In this document: positions 21,762-32,922 of the stretch, in pieces
How the letters are laid out: every line of letters begins with the position of its first letter
Numbering within the stretch: the first letter of the stretch is position 1
Assembly (NCBI GenBank): GCA_009829735.1
Contig: CM020620.1
Span: 22,232,020 to 22,296,019 of the forward strand
DNA length: 64,000 nt
Reading direction: 5' to 3'
DNA from: Pyropia yezoensis
Lineage: Eukaryota > Rhodophyta > Bangiophyceae > Bangiales > Bangiaceae
Program-made: the position numbers and the translations under genes
Notes under the pieces: generated by a model
Seen by the model: the letters and a program-made list of their open reading frames with translations, nothing else
Databases searched by the model: none
Told to the model about the DNA's origin: nothing

Positions 21762-24000
21762 TTACGAGAGGTGTAGACGCCACCGGTCGACCCTTCCTTG
21801 GCTGCTGTCCATGCATAGCAGCCACCTTAAGCTGGCGTGGTCCGTCCGGATGAGGAATTCTTGTCCTTCCAAATAAGGGCGAAACAAGAAACAAGCCCAG
21901 ACGACCGCCAAGCATTCGCGCTGCGTTGTGGAATAGTTTTTCTCGGCTGGTGTCAGGACGCGACTGTAGTAGCCTATCGGGATGAAGTGCCCATCAGGTT
22001 GCTGCTGGAGTAGAGAGCACCCCACCTGGACGCCACAGGCATCAGTCCCTAGCACAAACTGGCCCTCCCGCTTGGGTAACGCCAATACCGGAGTCGTGGT
22101 CAGGTGCTTCTTGAGCTCCTCGAAGGCAGCGGTATGCTTTTCGTCGAACACCGGGAGTTGTGCGGGGAGCTTCTTTCTGGTGAGTTTGGTCAATGGCCGG
22201 GTAATCAGGGCATAGTCCCGTACGAACCGGCGGTAGACGTTGTACGTACCCAGAAAGCTCTTGAGTTCCGTCTGGGTCTTAGGTTGCCGGGCTTGTCGGA
22301 GAGCCTTGATATTCTTTTCGTTGACCCGGAGCTCCCCCGGACTCAGCACGTGACCCAGGTACTCCACTTCCGTCTCGAACAGGTGGCACTTCTCGGCCTT
22401 CAGGGTAACTCCAGCCTTGGACAGGAGAGTCAGGGCCTCTCGAAGGTGCTCCAGGTGTTCCGCCGGGGTCTTGGAGAAAATTATAATGTCATCCAGGTAG
22501 ACCAAACATGTTCTCCACCTTAGCCCCGACAGGATGATGTCAATGGCTCTCTGGAAGGTAGCCGGAGCATTGGTGAGACCAAAGGGAAGACGCTTGCACC
22601 GGAATAGCTCCATGTGGCACGTGAAGGTGGTCTTGTCCTTGTCCTCGTCAGCCAGAGGGATCTGCCAATAACCGCCATTACAATCCAGCGTTGAGAAGAG
22701 GGTGGCATCACCAAGGAAGTCGATGCAATCGTCCATCCGGGGTATCGGGTATACATCTTTGACTGTCATCTCGTTCAGGCGCCTGTAGTCAACGCAGAAA
22801 CGGAAGTGACCGCCAGGTTTCGGGACGGCTACCACCAGGAAGGCCCACTCGCCATCAGACGGCTCGATAAAATCCATCTTGAGCATCTTGTTAACCTGCT
22901 TCTCAATCTCATCCCGGCGATGTGGTCCAGCCCGATACGGTTGCAGGTGCACTGGCTTGGCATCTGGCTTGAGTTGAATCCGGTGTAGGGTGGCGTCCAT
23001 CTTGCCCAGCTCTCCAGACCACAGGTGCCGATATTCCTGGAGAAGCTTCTCCAGTACCTCCTTCAGGTCGGGAGGGACATTTTCTTGGTTGACATTCGGC
23101 ATCCTGGGTGGTGCTTGATCGGGTTTCGGGGTAGCGCCGCCAGCCTGCTCTTGTTCCGGAGGTACGTCTAGGGCGGTTAGGTTGGATGCCAGTTCTTGTA
23201 GCAGGTTCAAGAGGTCCTCCTTGCTCATGGCACGGGCAGACCCTCGGTAAAGTTCTGCGGTTCCAACTCGAGTGCCCTTGGCGAGAGTTATCGCTTCCGG
23301 TTCACGTTGACGATTAGCACCGAGAATGGGGTATGCCTCTCCACCTTCTTGTGATGTCCGTGGGCCAAGTATAACCGGTGTTTCGCCAGAAATTCCTTTC
23401 GTCCGTAGACCAGGCATTGACCCGTTGTCCGGGTGGTCACTTGAACCTTGGTCTCCGAACGAGGAGGGAGGAGCACCGGTTTGAAGAGAGTCAAGGTAGA
23501 GGGTGGGATGCGGTCCTTCTCGTTCTTTACTACACGAACCTTGTCGTCCAGATGCTCCAGCACCGGCGACAGAAACCCATGATTGAACTGCACCTTTCCT
23601 TCTCCGGGCAGGATACTTTTGACATGCTGCTTCTGGAAGTCCCACCCTAGGATGAGGGGGACTGAGAGGGTCTTGACTACTAGAAAGGGAAAAAGCATTG
23701 GTTCCTTGTCGACATAGATGGCGACAGGAAGGCGGCCAAGCGGTCTTAGGGTTTGACCTGAAGCGTCTACAATCCGGGTCTTGGTAGGAGCTCTCCAGGC
23801 ATGTTGACGCCAGCCCGGAGGAAACAGGTTCTCAGTGATGACGCTTGGTCCGGCTCCCGTGTCGACCACCGGAGTAACAGCTTGGGGGAGGCTATCCCCC
23901 ACACGCATACGAGCATTTATCTTGAGGTTGTCCTTACGCAAGACGAGCACGGTCCCCTTGAACAAACAGGGTGTCCAGGCGGCTACCAGTTGAGCAGGTA
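21762..24000 (-). pseudogene. Element A protease, reverse transcriptase and RNase H region
   Basis: The protease part has the active-site motif VVDTGAGPSVI and the flap-side motif PLILGWDFQ. The reverse transcriptase has FCVDYRRLNEMTVKD, FSTLDCNGGYWQIPL, LPFGLTNAPATFQR and the catalytic LVYLDDIIIFS. The RNase H part has LGTDACGVQVGCSLLQQQ and YSTTQRECLAVVWA. These are the usual motifs of Ty3/gypsy polyproteins in the usual order. The region is a fossil, with a small number of breaks and the 3' part lost. It resembles element B's pol domain for domain but is clearly a different lineage. Confidence 0.85.
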
Positions 24001-24013
24001 ACTGTGGCAGTAT

Positions 24014-24471
24014 TGACCCCCAGGTAGGGGGGCAACACGTGCCATGCAAAGGGCGGCAGGCCACTAGCCTGATCCGTTCCTCCCCCTGCATTTGGGTCCG
24101 TATTCCCTAAGTTTGGGATAGTTAGCTTAGTAGTAAATCCAACTTGGATTTGAGGGTTTTCTGCATTTATCGTCTTGAATTTTCGTGTGGTCCGGTGGGC
24201 AGGTGCTGGGGTGGGAGATTCTGAGTGGCGAGATTCTGAGGGGACCCTGGGGGGATAAGGGGAGGGACAGCGGGGCTTGGCCCTGCGTCCCCGTCCCGAC
24301 CAAGAAACTGTTGGACCACACACCATCCTCTTGTTGGTCAGTGGGGGGTTTGCCCCACAACAGGGACCGAGTGTGTGCGACTTGCACTTCTTCCGGTTCC
24401 CCCGACACGGGAGGCAGCCCTTGTACACCGCCCCAACTTGGGTGCCGTGTGTGTATGTGGTTTTTGCCACA
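24014..24471 (+). repeat. 5' LTR of element B
   Basis: It begins TGACCCCCAGG and ends TTTTTGCCACA, and is matched over its full 458 bp by the copy at 32923-33380. The lower GC content and the gttagcttagtagtaaatcc stretch stand out from the host DNA. Confidence 0.92.
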
Positions 24472-24492
24472 TTTGGTGGAGCAGCAGGGGAC
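24472..24492 (+). promoter_or_regulatory. Primer-binding site of element B
   Basis: Directly after the LTR comes tttggtggagcagcaggg, starting with the usual tgg within a few bases of the LTR end. The same sequence follows the LTR of element C on the minus strand at about 48725-48745, so both lineages use the same tRNA primer. I could not identify the tRNA. Confidence 0.7.
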
Positions 24493-24590
24493 AGAGGTAA
24501 ACTTTACCTCCGGGTGCACCCGGGTGTAGGGGGCCCTCTGTCTCAGAGAAACGGTGGACTTGGACCGTGTCATACGGATCGTCAGCCAAC

Positions 24591-26537
24591 ATGGCTAGTT
24601 CGGACCCCCCGTCGTCCGGGGAGTACACGGGTGACGCACGTACTTCAGTGCCTTTGAATACTGGTGAGACACAGGTGGGTTTACCTGGGGTCGCAGAGGG
24701 ACTAGTGGTCCCACAAGCCAGCAGGACTGGAAGTGCGGGCGGGCAACAGGCCACCCCGACTCAGTCGGGAGTTCGCTCGGGTGACACTTCTGATGTGGGT
24801 GGGCCGAAGTCTGGCCACCGTGTGGTACACTCAACGGGAACGTCCCAAGGGGTGAGGACTGTCCCCGCGGGTTCCACTCGGGTTGGAGCCAACTTTGGCT
24901 TCGAGCCGTCGCCAACTAGGCTTTCGGGGGACGGCGGACCTCCGTTGGTCGGCGATGGGCTCGCGCCCATGCCCCCGGTTGAGGCCCCTGGGGAACGTGG
25001 TCGCCCCTCAGGTGGACTCCCGGAGGCGGACCGAGACTCAACGGGAGTCGTCAATCCACTCCTCGCGGAAACTGTCCGTCGGGAGGCGACCAATGTGTTG
25101 CGGCAGACTTTGCCGGACCTGGTGGTCACGATGACAAATACTATTCTGAATCAGATTGTGGCGAGTTTGCCAGATGGCCTTATTGTCCAGACCGGATCGG
25201 GGCTTTCGAGCCCGCAGGCGCAGGGGGAATCCCTCCTCACGCCTATCTCGGGTCGCCCCGAACAGGGGGCGACACCTGTGACTCCCAACGAGGGAGCCAC
25301 ACCATACTCGGTGGGGCGTACGCCCTTCATGGGGGAGTTCCCCCCGGAAACGCCGGCGGCTACACCAAGCGCGCCGCGCCAGACTATGGGCACTGAGGGT
25401 GAACTTGCCCCAGTGCCACAGCGGCTGCTCCCTCAACGTGAGGTGCCGCCCAAGATCCAGGTAGCCAACCCGGTCTACCAGAGGATCTTTGATTGTGAGA
25501 CCTACGCCCTCCACAACAAGTCGGTGGCGTATGGTCCTGACCAGGCCCAAGCCATGGGCCGTGCCGAGAAGAATGCACTTCACTCTTTTGGGCACAAAGC
25601 GGAGTGGGATGGAACACCCCCCCTCCGTGTCTTTGAGTTCCTACGTCGTTTCACAAAAGCCTGTGACGACAATGCCATAAGTGAAGGCATGGCTTTTTAC
25701 ATGCTACAGGAGTTTACGAAGGGAGACCTGCGGACAGAACTTATGTCCGTCATGCCCAGCTCCTCAAGTGGAGACGCTGGTGAGGTGACGTCATATTTGG
25801 AGCTCGTCAACTGGTTGTTGAGAGCCATGGTTGATGAAGCGGCGTTGGCTTCTCAACTCGAGGAGTTTACGCAAGCCCATCAGGAAGAGGCGGAGGACGA
25901 GTTGTCCTTTGCGGAGCGAGTCCGTAAGCTCAACAATCTTTGTGGGTTTCTTCATCCACAAGCTGTGGTGAAGAGTCGGTTTGTGGAGGGACTCCATTGG
26001 TCAGTCCGGATGGAGACCCGGGAGCATAACACTGCCCGGGCGACCCTGGCCGAGTTGGCTAGGTTCGCCTACCGCAGAGGCGAGGCCTACCGCAAGTTGC
26101 GGGAGGAACAACGCCAGGAGCGTCAAGCCGAGTTGGCCAAGGAACGGGAGGAGGCGCGCCAGGCCAGAGAGTTGAGAGAGGCACGCCGAATCCGCAAGGA
26201 GAGGGTGGTAGCTGCCGTGGGAACTTCCCAGGGTATCTCTTCGTCTTTCCCAGTTGGGAAGACCCCTCCGGGAACTGACAATCGGTGTTGGAACTGCAAC
26301 TCCGATGGACACTGGGCATATGATTGCCCCAAGTTGAGTAAACGCATCCAACAACTTGTTAGGAATGCGAGTAAGAAGTCGGCTACGAACGAAGTACGTT
26401 CACGCCGCGAGGGTGGGTCTCGACCGGTGGTGGCGGTCGCCACACCCTCGGCGGAGGGGGCGGACACGTCGTCCTCGGACTCGTCGTCTTCCCCTTCGTC
26501 CTCAGATTCGGACGCCAAGTCGGCGGGAAACGAATGA
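24591..26537 (+). CDS. Element B gag polyprotein
   Basis: 648 residues from the ATG at 24591 (MASSDPPSSGEYTGDARTS). The first half is a Gly/Thr/Pro-rich disordered region. The capsid-like helical part follows (EKNALHSFGHKAEWDGTPPL, VFEFLRRFTKACDDNAISEG, SFAERVRKLNNLCGF). Next is a long charged helix (LREEQRQERQAELAKEREEA) and then one zinc knuckle, CWNCNSDGHWAYDC, which binds the element's RNA. The C-terminus is Ser-rich. The stop overlaps the start of the protease ORF as ATGA. The related gag of element C has the same capsid segment (LLRRFVKACNDNDVSEGKAL). Confidence 0.88.
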   Translation: MASSDPPSSGEYTGDARTSVPLNTGETQVGLPGVAEGLVVPQASRTGSAGGQQATPTQSGVRSGDTSDVGGPKSGHRVVHSTGTSQGVRTVPAGSTRVGANFGFEPSPTRLSGDGGPPLVGDGLAPMPPVEAPGERGRPSGGLPEADRDSTGVVNPLLAETVRREATNVLRQTLPDLVVTMTNTILNQIVASLPDGLIVQTGSGLSSPQAQGESLLTPISGRPEQGATPVTPNEGATPYSVGRTPFMGEFPPETPAATPSAPRQTMGTEGELAPVPQRLLPQREVPPKIQVANPVYQRIFDCETYALHNKSVAYGPDQAQAMGRAEKNALHSFGHKAEWDGTPPLRVFEFLRRFTKACDDNAISEGMAFYMLQEFTKGDLRTELMSVMPSSSSGDAGEVTSYLELVNWLLRAMVDEAALASQLEEFTQAHQEEAEDELSFAERVRKLNNLCGFLHPQAVVKSRFVEGLHWSVRMETREHNTARATLAELARFAYRRGEAYRKLREEQRQERQAELAKEREEARQARELREARRIRKERVVAAVGTSQGISSSFPVGKTPPGTDNRCWNCNSDGHWAYDCPKLSKRIQQLVRNASKKSATNEVRSRREGGSRPVVAVATPSAEGADTSSSDSSSSPSSSDSDAKSAGNE

Positions 26538-27403
26538 CCGTTGGAGCTGGTCGTCCGAAGCTCACAACGGCAGCCTCGGCCAAGTGGGTCAAGAGGACGA
26601 ACCAACCGTGCCGGATACTGCGGCGACCTAAGGGAGTCCGCCCACCTCGGGTAGGACTCCCCAAGAACGTAAACCCACGTCCGGTCATCGCGGTGCTGGC
26701 GGGTGAGAACTTCCAGGTGGCTGGACGGGTGCAACTTGCCCCCGGCCGCGCCTGTTGTGCCCGTATCGTACTTGATACCGGGTCAGGAGCCTCCTTGATA
26801 CGCAAGTCGCTATTACCAAAGGAGGTGAAGCTCCAACGCTGGAGGTCCAAAGCTGACCATCTGATCGATATCAATGGTGGGGTACTTCCCATCGTCGGTG
26901 CCGTGACCCTACCAACTAGGTTGGGGACCCATGAGGTCGACGTGACCTATGGAGTAGTTGAGAATATATCGGTACCCCTGCTTCTGGGTACCCCCTATGT
27001 TGTTACACAAGTGCCTTTGATTTGTGGCCCTGAGTATTGGGTCAGGTTGATGAATGGGGAAACCATCCCCATCCTTGGTAAGGGAAAGTCTGTGGCTCCT
27101 GTGACAGTCTCACAGTCGAAGCCTGTTTGTTCTGTGAGGGAAGGGTTTACTGCTACCCTGCGTTTAGCCCGTAAAGTCACGTTGCACCCCAACTCGGTGG
27201 CGCACGTTGACGTTGTAACTGATTATACGGGGAACGGGTTGGTGCACCCTTACCCCCGTCTTGCTCGCAAGCACCAAGTGCATGTTGCCCTTGGCACGAT
27301 GGACTCCAAAGCCGGAGTCCCGTGGAGGATCCAGGTGATGAACCTGAGCTCGTCGCCCAAGTACTTCAAGTCGGGAACCAAGTTCGGCTATATCGACCAA
27401 TAA
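26534..27403 (+). CDS. Element B protease ORF
   Basis: 289 residues, starting at an ATG that overlaps the gag stop (ATGA), an arrangement that suits translational coupling. The aspartic protease core shows IVLDTGSGASLIRKSLL (active-site D-T-G) and SVPLLLGTPYV near the second turn. The remainder, up to FGYIDQ, is like the spacer after protease in other Ty3/gypsy elements. The enzyme would process gag and pol during particle assembly. Confidence 0.85.
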   Translation: MTVGAGRPKLTTAASAKWVKRTNQPCRILRRPKGVRPPRVGLPKNVNPRPVIAVLAGENFQVAGRVQLAPGRACCARIVLDTGSGASLIRKSLLPKEVKLQRWRSKADHLIDINGGVLPIVGAVTLPTRLGTHEVDVTYGVVENISVPLLLGTPYVVTQVPLICGPEYWVRLMNGETIPILGKGKSVAPVTVSQSKPVCSVREGFTATLRLARKVTLHPNSVAHVDVVTDYTGNGLVHPYPRLARKHQVHVALGTMDSKAGVPWRIQVMNLSSSPKYFKSGTKFGYIDQ

Positions 27404-27508
27404 GAGGGACCGGTAGTAGCGGTCACCCTCAACGCGGGCGCAAGTAGCGACCCGAAGTCCGGAAAGGAGAAGCATCAAGCCAAGTCGGCCGCCTCTCCTC
27501 GGCCCCAT

Positions 27509-30500
27509 GTGAACATGGAGGGTGTCCCACCCAGGTTGAGGGTTCAAGTTGAACGCCTCTTGGACCAATACCACAAGTTGTGGGATGGTCAATTGGGACT
27601 CATGAGAGCCACCCAACACCGGATCGAGTTGAAGCCCGGTGCACCCCCTATACGCCAACAACCGTATAGGGGAGGACCTCTTTCAAGGGCCCTCGTCAAG
27701 GAGCAAGTTGCTCGCATGGAGGCCCTCAATGTGATCGAGGCCAGTAACGCCGAGTGGGCGAGTCCGGTGGTTATCGTCCCCAAAGTTGATGGGACCCCCC
27801 GGTTCTGTATCGACTACCGTAAGCTCAAAGAGAGCACGGTGAAGGACAGTTATCCTCTACCTAGGATGGACGACTGTCTGGACTCTCTGGGGGAGGCGAA
27901 CGTGTTCTCTACCCTGGACTGTAACGCGGGGTACTGGCAAATTCCCATTGCCCCGGAGGACAGGCATAAAACTACCTTTACCTGTCACTGTGGTACCTAC
28001 CAGTGCAAGCGTCTACCGTTTGGCCTGTGTACTGCGCCGGCAACTTTCCAGCGCGCTATGGACATGATTCTGGCCGGAGTACGGTGGCAGATCTGTCTCG
28101 TGTACCTAGACGATATCATTGTGTTCTCCCGAAGTCCGGAGGAACACATTGGCCATCTTGGCCAGGTGTTCAAGCTACTTGCTGACGCCGGTGTGTCACT
28201 GAAGGCGAGTAAGTGCCACCTCTTCACTCAAGAGGTGGAATACTTGGGACATGTTGTCCGTCCGGGGCGTCTCAGTGTCAACGAGAAGAGCTTGAGGGCC
28301 ATCCGTAAGGCTCAGTACCCCCGGACCCAGACCCAGATGAGGAGCTTCCTCGGGATGTGTAACGTGTACCGACGTTTCACCAAGGGCTTCGCCAAGGTGG
28401 CGAAACCGTTGAATGAGTTAGTGAGCTCAACGCTACCGAAGAACCTGCCTCCCCCAAGGCGGGTGGAGCAGGAATCCTTTGAGACTCTTCGGGACCTTCT
28501 GCTGAAGCCCCCTATCCTGGCTATTCCCAGGTTGGGAGGCCACTACATCCTGGATGTGGACGCTAGCTACGACCAACTTCGTTGTGTGTTGCTTCAGCAG
28601 CAGCCGGACAAGGAGTACTTGCCCGTGGGATACTTCAGCAATGGGCTGAACTCGGCCGAGAAGAAGTACGGAGTCACCGAGTTGGAAGGACTCGCAGTGG
28701 TGTGGGCGGTGACGTCACTTCGTCACTACCTAGAGGGTGAGAAGTTCCTCATCCGCTGTGACCACCGCGCGTTGCAGTTCATCTTCAAGACGGACTGTAC
28801 GAACACGCGTCTCAACCTGTGGAAGGTGCGACTGGCACCCTTCAACTTTGATATTGAGTACCGACCTGGCAGGCAACATGCCCTTGCCGACGGCATCTCT
28901 CGGGTACCCACCGAGGGGCTGGACACTAACCCAGTTGATGAGGACATCCCCATCGTGGGGGTAGTCACGCGCTCGGGTCAGGCGTTGAACCCCGAGGCGC
29001 CAGGGAACAAGAAGTACTTGCCCCTGTCCCTGGACGCGGTGGTGAAGGCCCAGGCCGAGGATCCCTTCTGCAAGTCGCAGAGGGATACACTGGATACAGT
29101 GGCGGAGACGCGGTTCTCTCTGGGAGACGATGGCCTCCTCATGAGGAGGGGGGTATTCCAGGGGACCGAACAACTTGTCGTCCCCGCATCCCTCAAGGAC
29201 AGTATCCTTGAGAGGGAGCATAACGCTCCCACAGGTGGACACCTGGGGTCTAGTAAACTGTACCAGACCCTGAGGACCAGGTACTACTGGCCGTCCATGG
29301 TGGTGGACATCTACAGTTGGGTGGCTGCCTGCACAAGTTGTGCACAGAACCGTCTGATGGAACGGCGGCCTACTACGGCTATGCTATTGTTCCCGGCCAA
29401 GGAGCCCTTTGCCGCGTTGGCGATGGACATCCTTGGGCCACTGCCAGTGACCGAGGAGGGCAACCAGTACCTCCTGGTTATCTGTGACCGCTTCACGAAA
29501 CTTACGTGAGCGATCCCACTGGCAGAGATCACGGCCATGTCGGTCGTGTCAGCCTTCCTAGATCACTGGGTTGCCGCGTATGGCATCTCGGATAGTACAC
29601 TATCGGACAATGGACCGCAATTTGCGTCTGCACTGTTTCAGGGAGTGCTGGATATGTTGGGGGTGCGGGCAAACTATGCCACCCCCTACCACCCACAAAC
29701 TAATGGGCAGGTGGAGCGCTTCAACAAAACTATTGCTCGGCAGCTGCGCCACTACGTGAGTGAGCACGTGAAAACGTGGGACCAATACATTTCTATTCTT
29801 ACCACTGCCTACTATTCGCAGGTTCACTCATCTACCGGGGAAGTACCCCTCGCTTTTGTGACCCCCCGTCGCGTGCGGTCTATTGCCGTGCGGCGGCCGC
29901 TCCCAACTAGGGAGGATAGTGGCAAGACGCCTACTCCTACTGAGAGTAAGGCGGAGTTCGCTGCTAGGCTCGAAAGCCTCATCCCTAAAGTCAGGGCTGA
30001 GATGCACAAAGCGCAAAAGCGCTACAAGCGTACTTTTGACAAAAAGGTGCGCAACGCCAAGCATGTCCCCGAGCAGGGTGACTGGGTATTGGTCCACTCA
30101 CACACCCCAACTGGGGGTAAGTTGGTATTCCAGACGAAGGGGCCGTTCCAGGTCCTTCGTACAGATGGGCGGCGCTTCACCATCGAAAGTGACGATGGGG
30201 TCCGCACAGTGAACGGACAGGACGTGGTCAAAGTTGCACCACCGCCTGCAGGCTACCCAGCTTGGGCGCGTGCGTTGGAAGCGTGGCGCCTCCCCTCACT
30301 GCCTGCGGCCAAGCAGGGCCCGCAGGAGTACGTGTTCGATAAGTTCATCGACCACGGCTGGGATGAGGACACTAACCGCCTCATGTTGAGGGTGCGTTGG
30401 TTCGGCTACAAAGCCAAGGATGATACATGGGAGTATGTGGAAGACCTTCCCGCTGAGAAGGTCCGGGCATACTGTGCCCGGAATGAGATTGACCCTAACA

Positions 30501-30517
30501 GCCCCCCCTCAACGTGA
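27509..30517 (+). pseudogene. Element B pol: reverse transcriptase, RNase H, integrase, chromodomain
   Basis: Reverse transcriptase motifs run in order: FCIDYRKLKESTVKD, FSTLDCNAGYWQIP, LPFGLCTAPATFQR and the catalytic LVYLDDIIVFS. RNase H shows ILDVDASYDQLRCVLLQQQP and YGVTELEGLAVVWAV. Integrase has the HHCC zinc site (HNAPTGGHLGSSKLYQTLRT and then CTSCAQNR) and the core with DNGPQFASALF and TPYHPQTNGQVERFNK. The C-terminus is a chromodomain, EYVFDKFIDHGWDEDTNRLM, then VRWFGYKAKDDTWEYVEDL. It looks nearly whole, with about one break. These are family-standard parts; only the chromodomain needs comment, since it marks the chromovirus branch. Confidence 0.88.
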
Positions 30518-30628
30518 GTGAAGGCCGAGCAACAGTGCCAAGAGAGTGCTTCAAGTCGAAGTGGTACGCAGAGTGGCTTTTAAATACAGCCCTAACCCTC
30601 ACACTCTCACAACAAAGGCAGCTGCCAA

Positions 30629-32551
30629 CTAGGCATGCATGCTAGACTCTCCGACCCCACGGCCCTCGCCCTCACGTGGAGGCGAGCGGCGAGACCCACG
30701 GCGATAACGCCCCCCACCAGTCGGTGGGGCCGGCGACTCCAAGTCGGAACCGTCGCGCCCCTCACGGTCGCGCAAGTGGCGACGACCACGGCTGCTCTTC
30801 TGCTTAGTCTTGCGCGCAAGTTGGCGACGCAGACGCCGGACCGACTCCGACTCTGACGGAGAAGATGACTCCGAGACGGAGTAAGACAACTCGTCTTCCG
30901 ACACGGAGGGAGAGCGCCGGGAGCGTCGGCGACGACGGCGAGGAGGCGAGTATGCCCGGCTCGCACGACGTTTGCCACGCCCAAGTGGGGCTGGTTGGGG
31001 CATAATAGCCCCAATGCGAGCCATCTCGGCCGTCATAAACTCCGCCACCGACTCGCAACTCGCGGTCGCCACTGCAGTACGAACGCGCTCCTCAAGTTGA
31101 GGAGTCTCGGAAGTTTGAAGGGTTGCGGTCGACGCGGCCAACCAGGAAATGGTGCGCACCAACGTGGTTATCATCATCTCTGAGGTTAGAGGCGTGGGCG
31201 GTAACACCAACTTGGGGTATACCGTCAGGAGGGTGGCCCCCAAGTTGGGGGACACCGGGGTGGACGACTCAACGGCCACGATAATCGGGATGTCCCCGTG
31301 CGGCTGGTGGAGGACAGGAGGAAGCGGAGGGGCACGCCGAGGTGGCGGGACCCGGGTGTAACTGCGACCCCGACTTGGGGCCCCCGCAGTGGGTTGAGTC
31401 ACATGGTCATCATGTGAGGGCACGGCCATAACTATGGCCTTGTCCGGGGGTGGCGCAGTGTGGCGATGCACCCCCGGGGCATACGGGTAGTCCCCGATAC
31501 CCAACCCCTCTCGTAGGACCACACGGCCGTCGCGAAGTTCACGAGCGACCCATACGAACTGGCGAAGTGCGCCATCGTCCTTGGGCCCACGAGTGGGGCA
31601 GCGGAACTTGTGCTCGATGCTCTCCCACTCGATAAACTTGTGGAGGCGGAGCATCTCCTTAAGTAGAGTGAGTTGTCCTGATGAGCACCCCTCAGCAACT
31701 AGCTGAGGGGTGAGCTGTTCCAAACCTTGGATAAGCCGGAGGGGGAGATGCCAGAGCATCCCCCGCCGCTGAACCCAAGACACCCAGGTCGACATGACCT
31801 CGAGGAGCCACTGGGTGGCCAACATGGCCCACACCAGGTGATCAGGGCCAGCCGTCAACATGACGGAGCCGAAGTGGTCAAGCAACCGTGGCAGCAATGC
31901 CGGGAACCCGTAGGGGACCTCAACTTGAGGCCACCACTCGGGCTTCTTCGGATAGTACTGCTCCTTACTGGCAGAAGACTGCTGAGGAAACTCAAGTTGA
32001 GCCGAGGTCACCAAGTAGGGACCTCGCCGGAAGTCCTTCTCCATCCGCACATCAAAGTGATGAGTGTGCGGATCGGCCTCGTGAAGGTACAGGGGGCAAG
32101 TTGCCACCGCGTCCCAAGTAAAGGTTGGCAAGTCGCCGGGATCCGGGATAGTTCCCCCGCGGTCCATCATGGCCTTGGCCCGCTGTACGTCTTCGACCTC
32201 CTCATCGTCCAGGAAGGCAAACTGGTCCGTCCTGAAGCCGGCAGGGAACCCGACCCTACGGGGATACTTCTCCCGTAGGCGGTCCCATACCCAACCCATC
32301 GCTGCGCCAAGTCGGCCACAGCGACGAACAGTCAACCCCTCTTCATACAGAGGCCATGCGGGGTAAAACCACCGCCCCAAGGCCTCACGCGGGACAACTT
32401 GTCCCGCCTCCGGGGGAGATTCCGCCGTCAACCCAAAGCCTGGCGATGCGGGAGTCCCATCCCCCGGAGCGATCGCGGAGCCCCCGCCGGAAGTCCCGGC
32501 GGGCGCTGCACCGTAGGAGGTGTCCTCCATACGTTCATCGAGAGAGTCCAT
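30629..32551 (-). CDS. Opposite-strand ORF inside element B, unknown function
   Basis: 640 residues on the strand opposite to gag-pol, from an ATG at 32551 (MDSLDERMEDTSYGAAPAGT) to a stop at 30629; the frame is open a further 64 codons upstream. Residues from about 50 to 330 look globular (RWFYPAWPLYEEGLTVRRCG, YGFPALLPRLLDHFG, LLEVMSTWVSWVQRRGMLWH). A Pro-rich linker follows, then a helix near 510-560 and an Arg/Ser-rich tail (YSPPRRRRRRSRRSPSVSED) with Ser-Glu repeats, like a splicing or RNA-binding tail and likely nuclear. It fills the space between pol and the 3' LTR, where plant elements such as Grande, Retand and RIRE2-like carry antisense ORFs. I recognise no known domain. That the frame is whole in a fairly young copy suggests it was under selection. 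Confidence 0.65.
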   Translation of the reverse strand: MDSLDERMEDTSYGAAPAGTSGGGSAIAPGDGTPASPGFGLTAESPPEAGQVVPREALGRWFYPAWPLYEEGLTVRRCGRLGAAMGWVWDRLREKYPRRVGFPAGFRTDQFAFLDDEEVEDVQRAKAMMDRGGTIPDPGDLPTFTWDAVATCPLYLHEADPHTHHFDVRMEKDFRRGPYLVTSAQLEFPQQSSASKEQYYPKKPEWWPQVEVPYGFPALLPRLLDHFGSVMLTAGPDHLVWAMLATQWLLEVMSTWVSWVQRRGMLWHLPLRLIQGLEQLTPQLVAEGCSSGQLTLLKEMLRLHKFIEWESIEHKFRCPTRGPKDDGALRQFVWVARELRDGRVVLREGLGIGDYPYAPGVHRHTAPPPDKAIVMAVPSHDDHVTQPTAGAPSRGRSYTRVPPPRRAPPLPPVLHQPHGDIPIIVAVESSTPVSPNLGATLLTVYPKLVLPPTPLTSEMMITTLVRTISWLAASTATLQTSETPQLEERVRTAVATASCESVAEFMTAEMARIGAIMPQPAPLGRGKRRASRAYSPPRRRRRRSRRSPSVSEDELSYSVSESSSPSESESVRRLRRQLARKTKQKSSRGRRHLRDREGRDGSDLESPAPPTGGGRYRRGSRRSPPREGEGRGVGESSMHA

Positions 32552-32898
32552 CTCCACCCCCGGGGTCGCAATGGCTCTCCCCGAGTTGGGGAGAGACGCC
32601 CTGGCTACAGCAGCACGAGCCCCGCCTCGAGTTGAGGGTGGCTCGGATCGTGGGTAGACGGGTGGCCTCCCCAGCGTGGGGCGGCCCAGTGGAAGGTGAA
32701 GGGGAGGTGGTGGTGATGGTGAAGTGCGAACCGGGGAGAGCAAGCTGCCGAGTGGGCAAGCTTGAGGAGGGGGGCGGTCAACGTGACCGCCTCCACATCC
32801 GCGTTACGTACTCAAGGGGGGGACAGCAAGTCGCGCCCCCTACGCCGAGACGTGCGTTTACGCACCCCCTCACAGGGCCGACCGGGTCGGTCGGAACT

Positions 32899-32911
32899 GA
32901 GGAGAGGGGAG
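32899..32911 (+). promoter_or_regulatory. Polypurine tract of element B
   Basis: gaggagaggggag lies about a dozen bases before the 3' LTR, where the primer for plus-strand DNA synthesis is expected. Confidence 0.55.
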
Positions 32912-32922
32912 TGTTGCAGTAA

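Noticed and set aside
24003-24091. N-terminal extension of the element A protease frame
   Set aside because: These codons come from the LTR of element B read in reverse; the same peptide appears at the other LTR (32870-33000).
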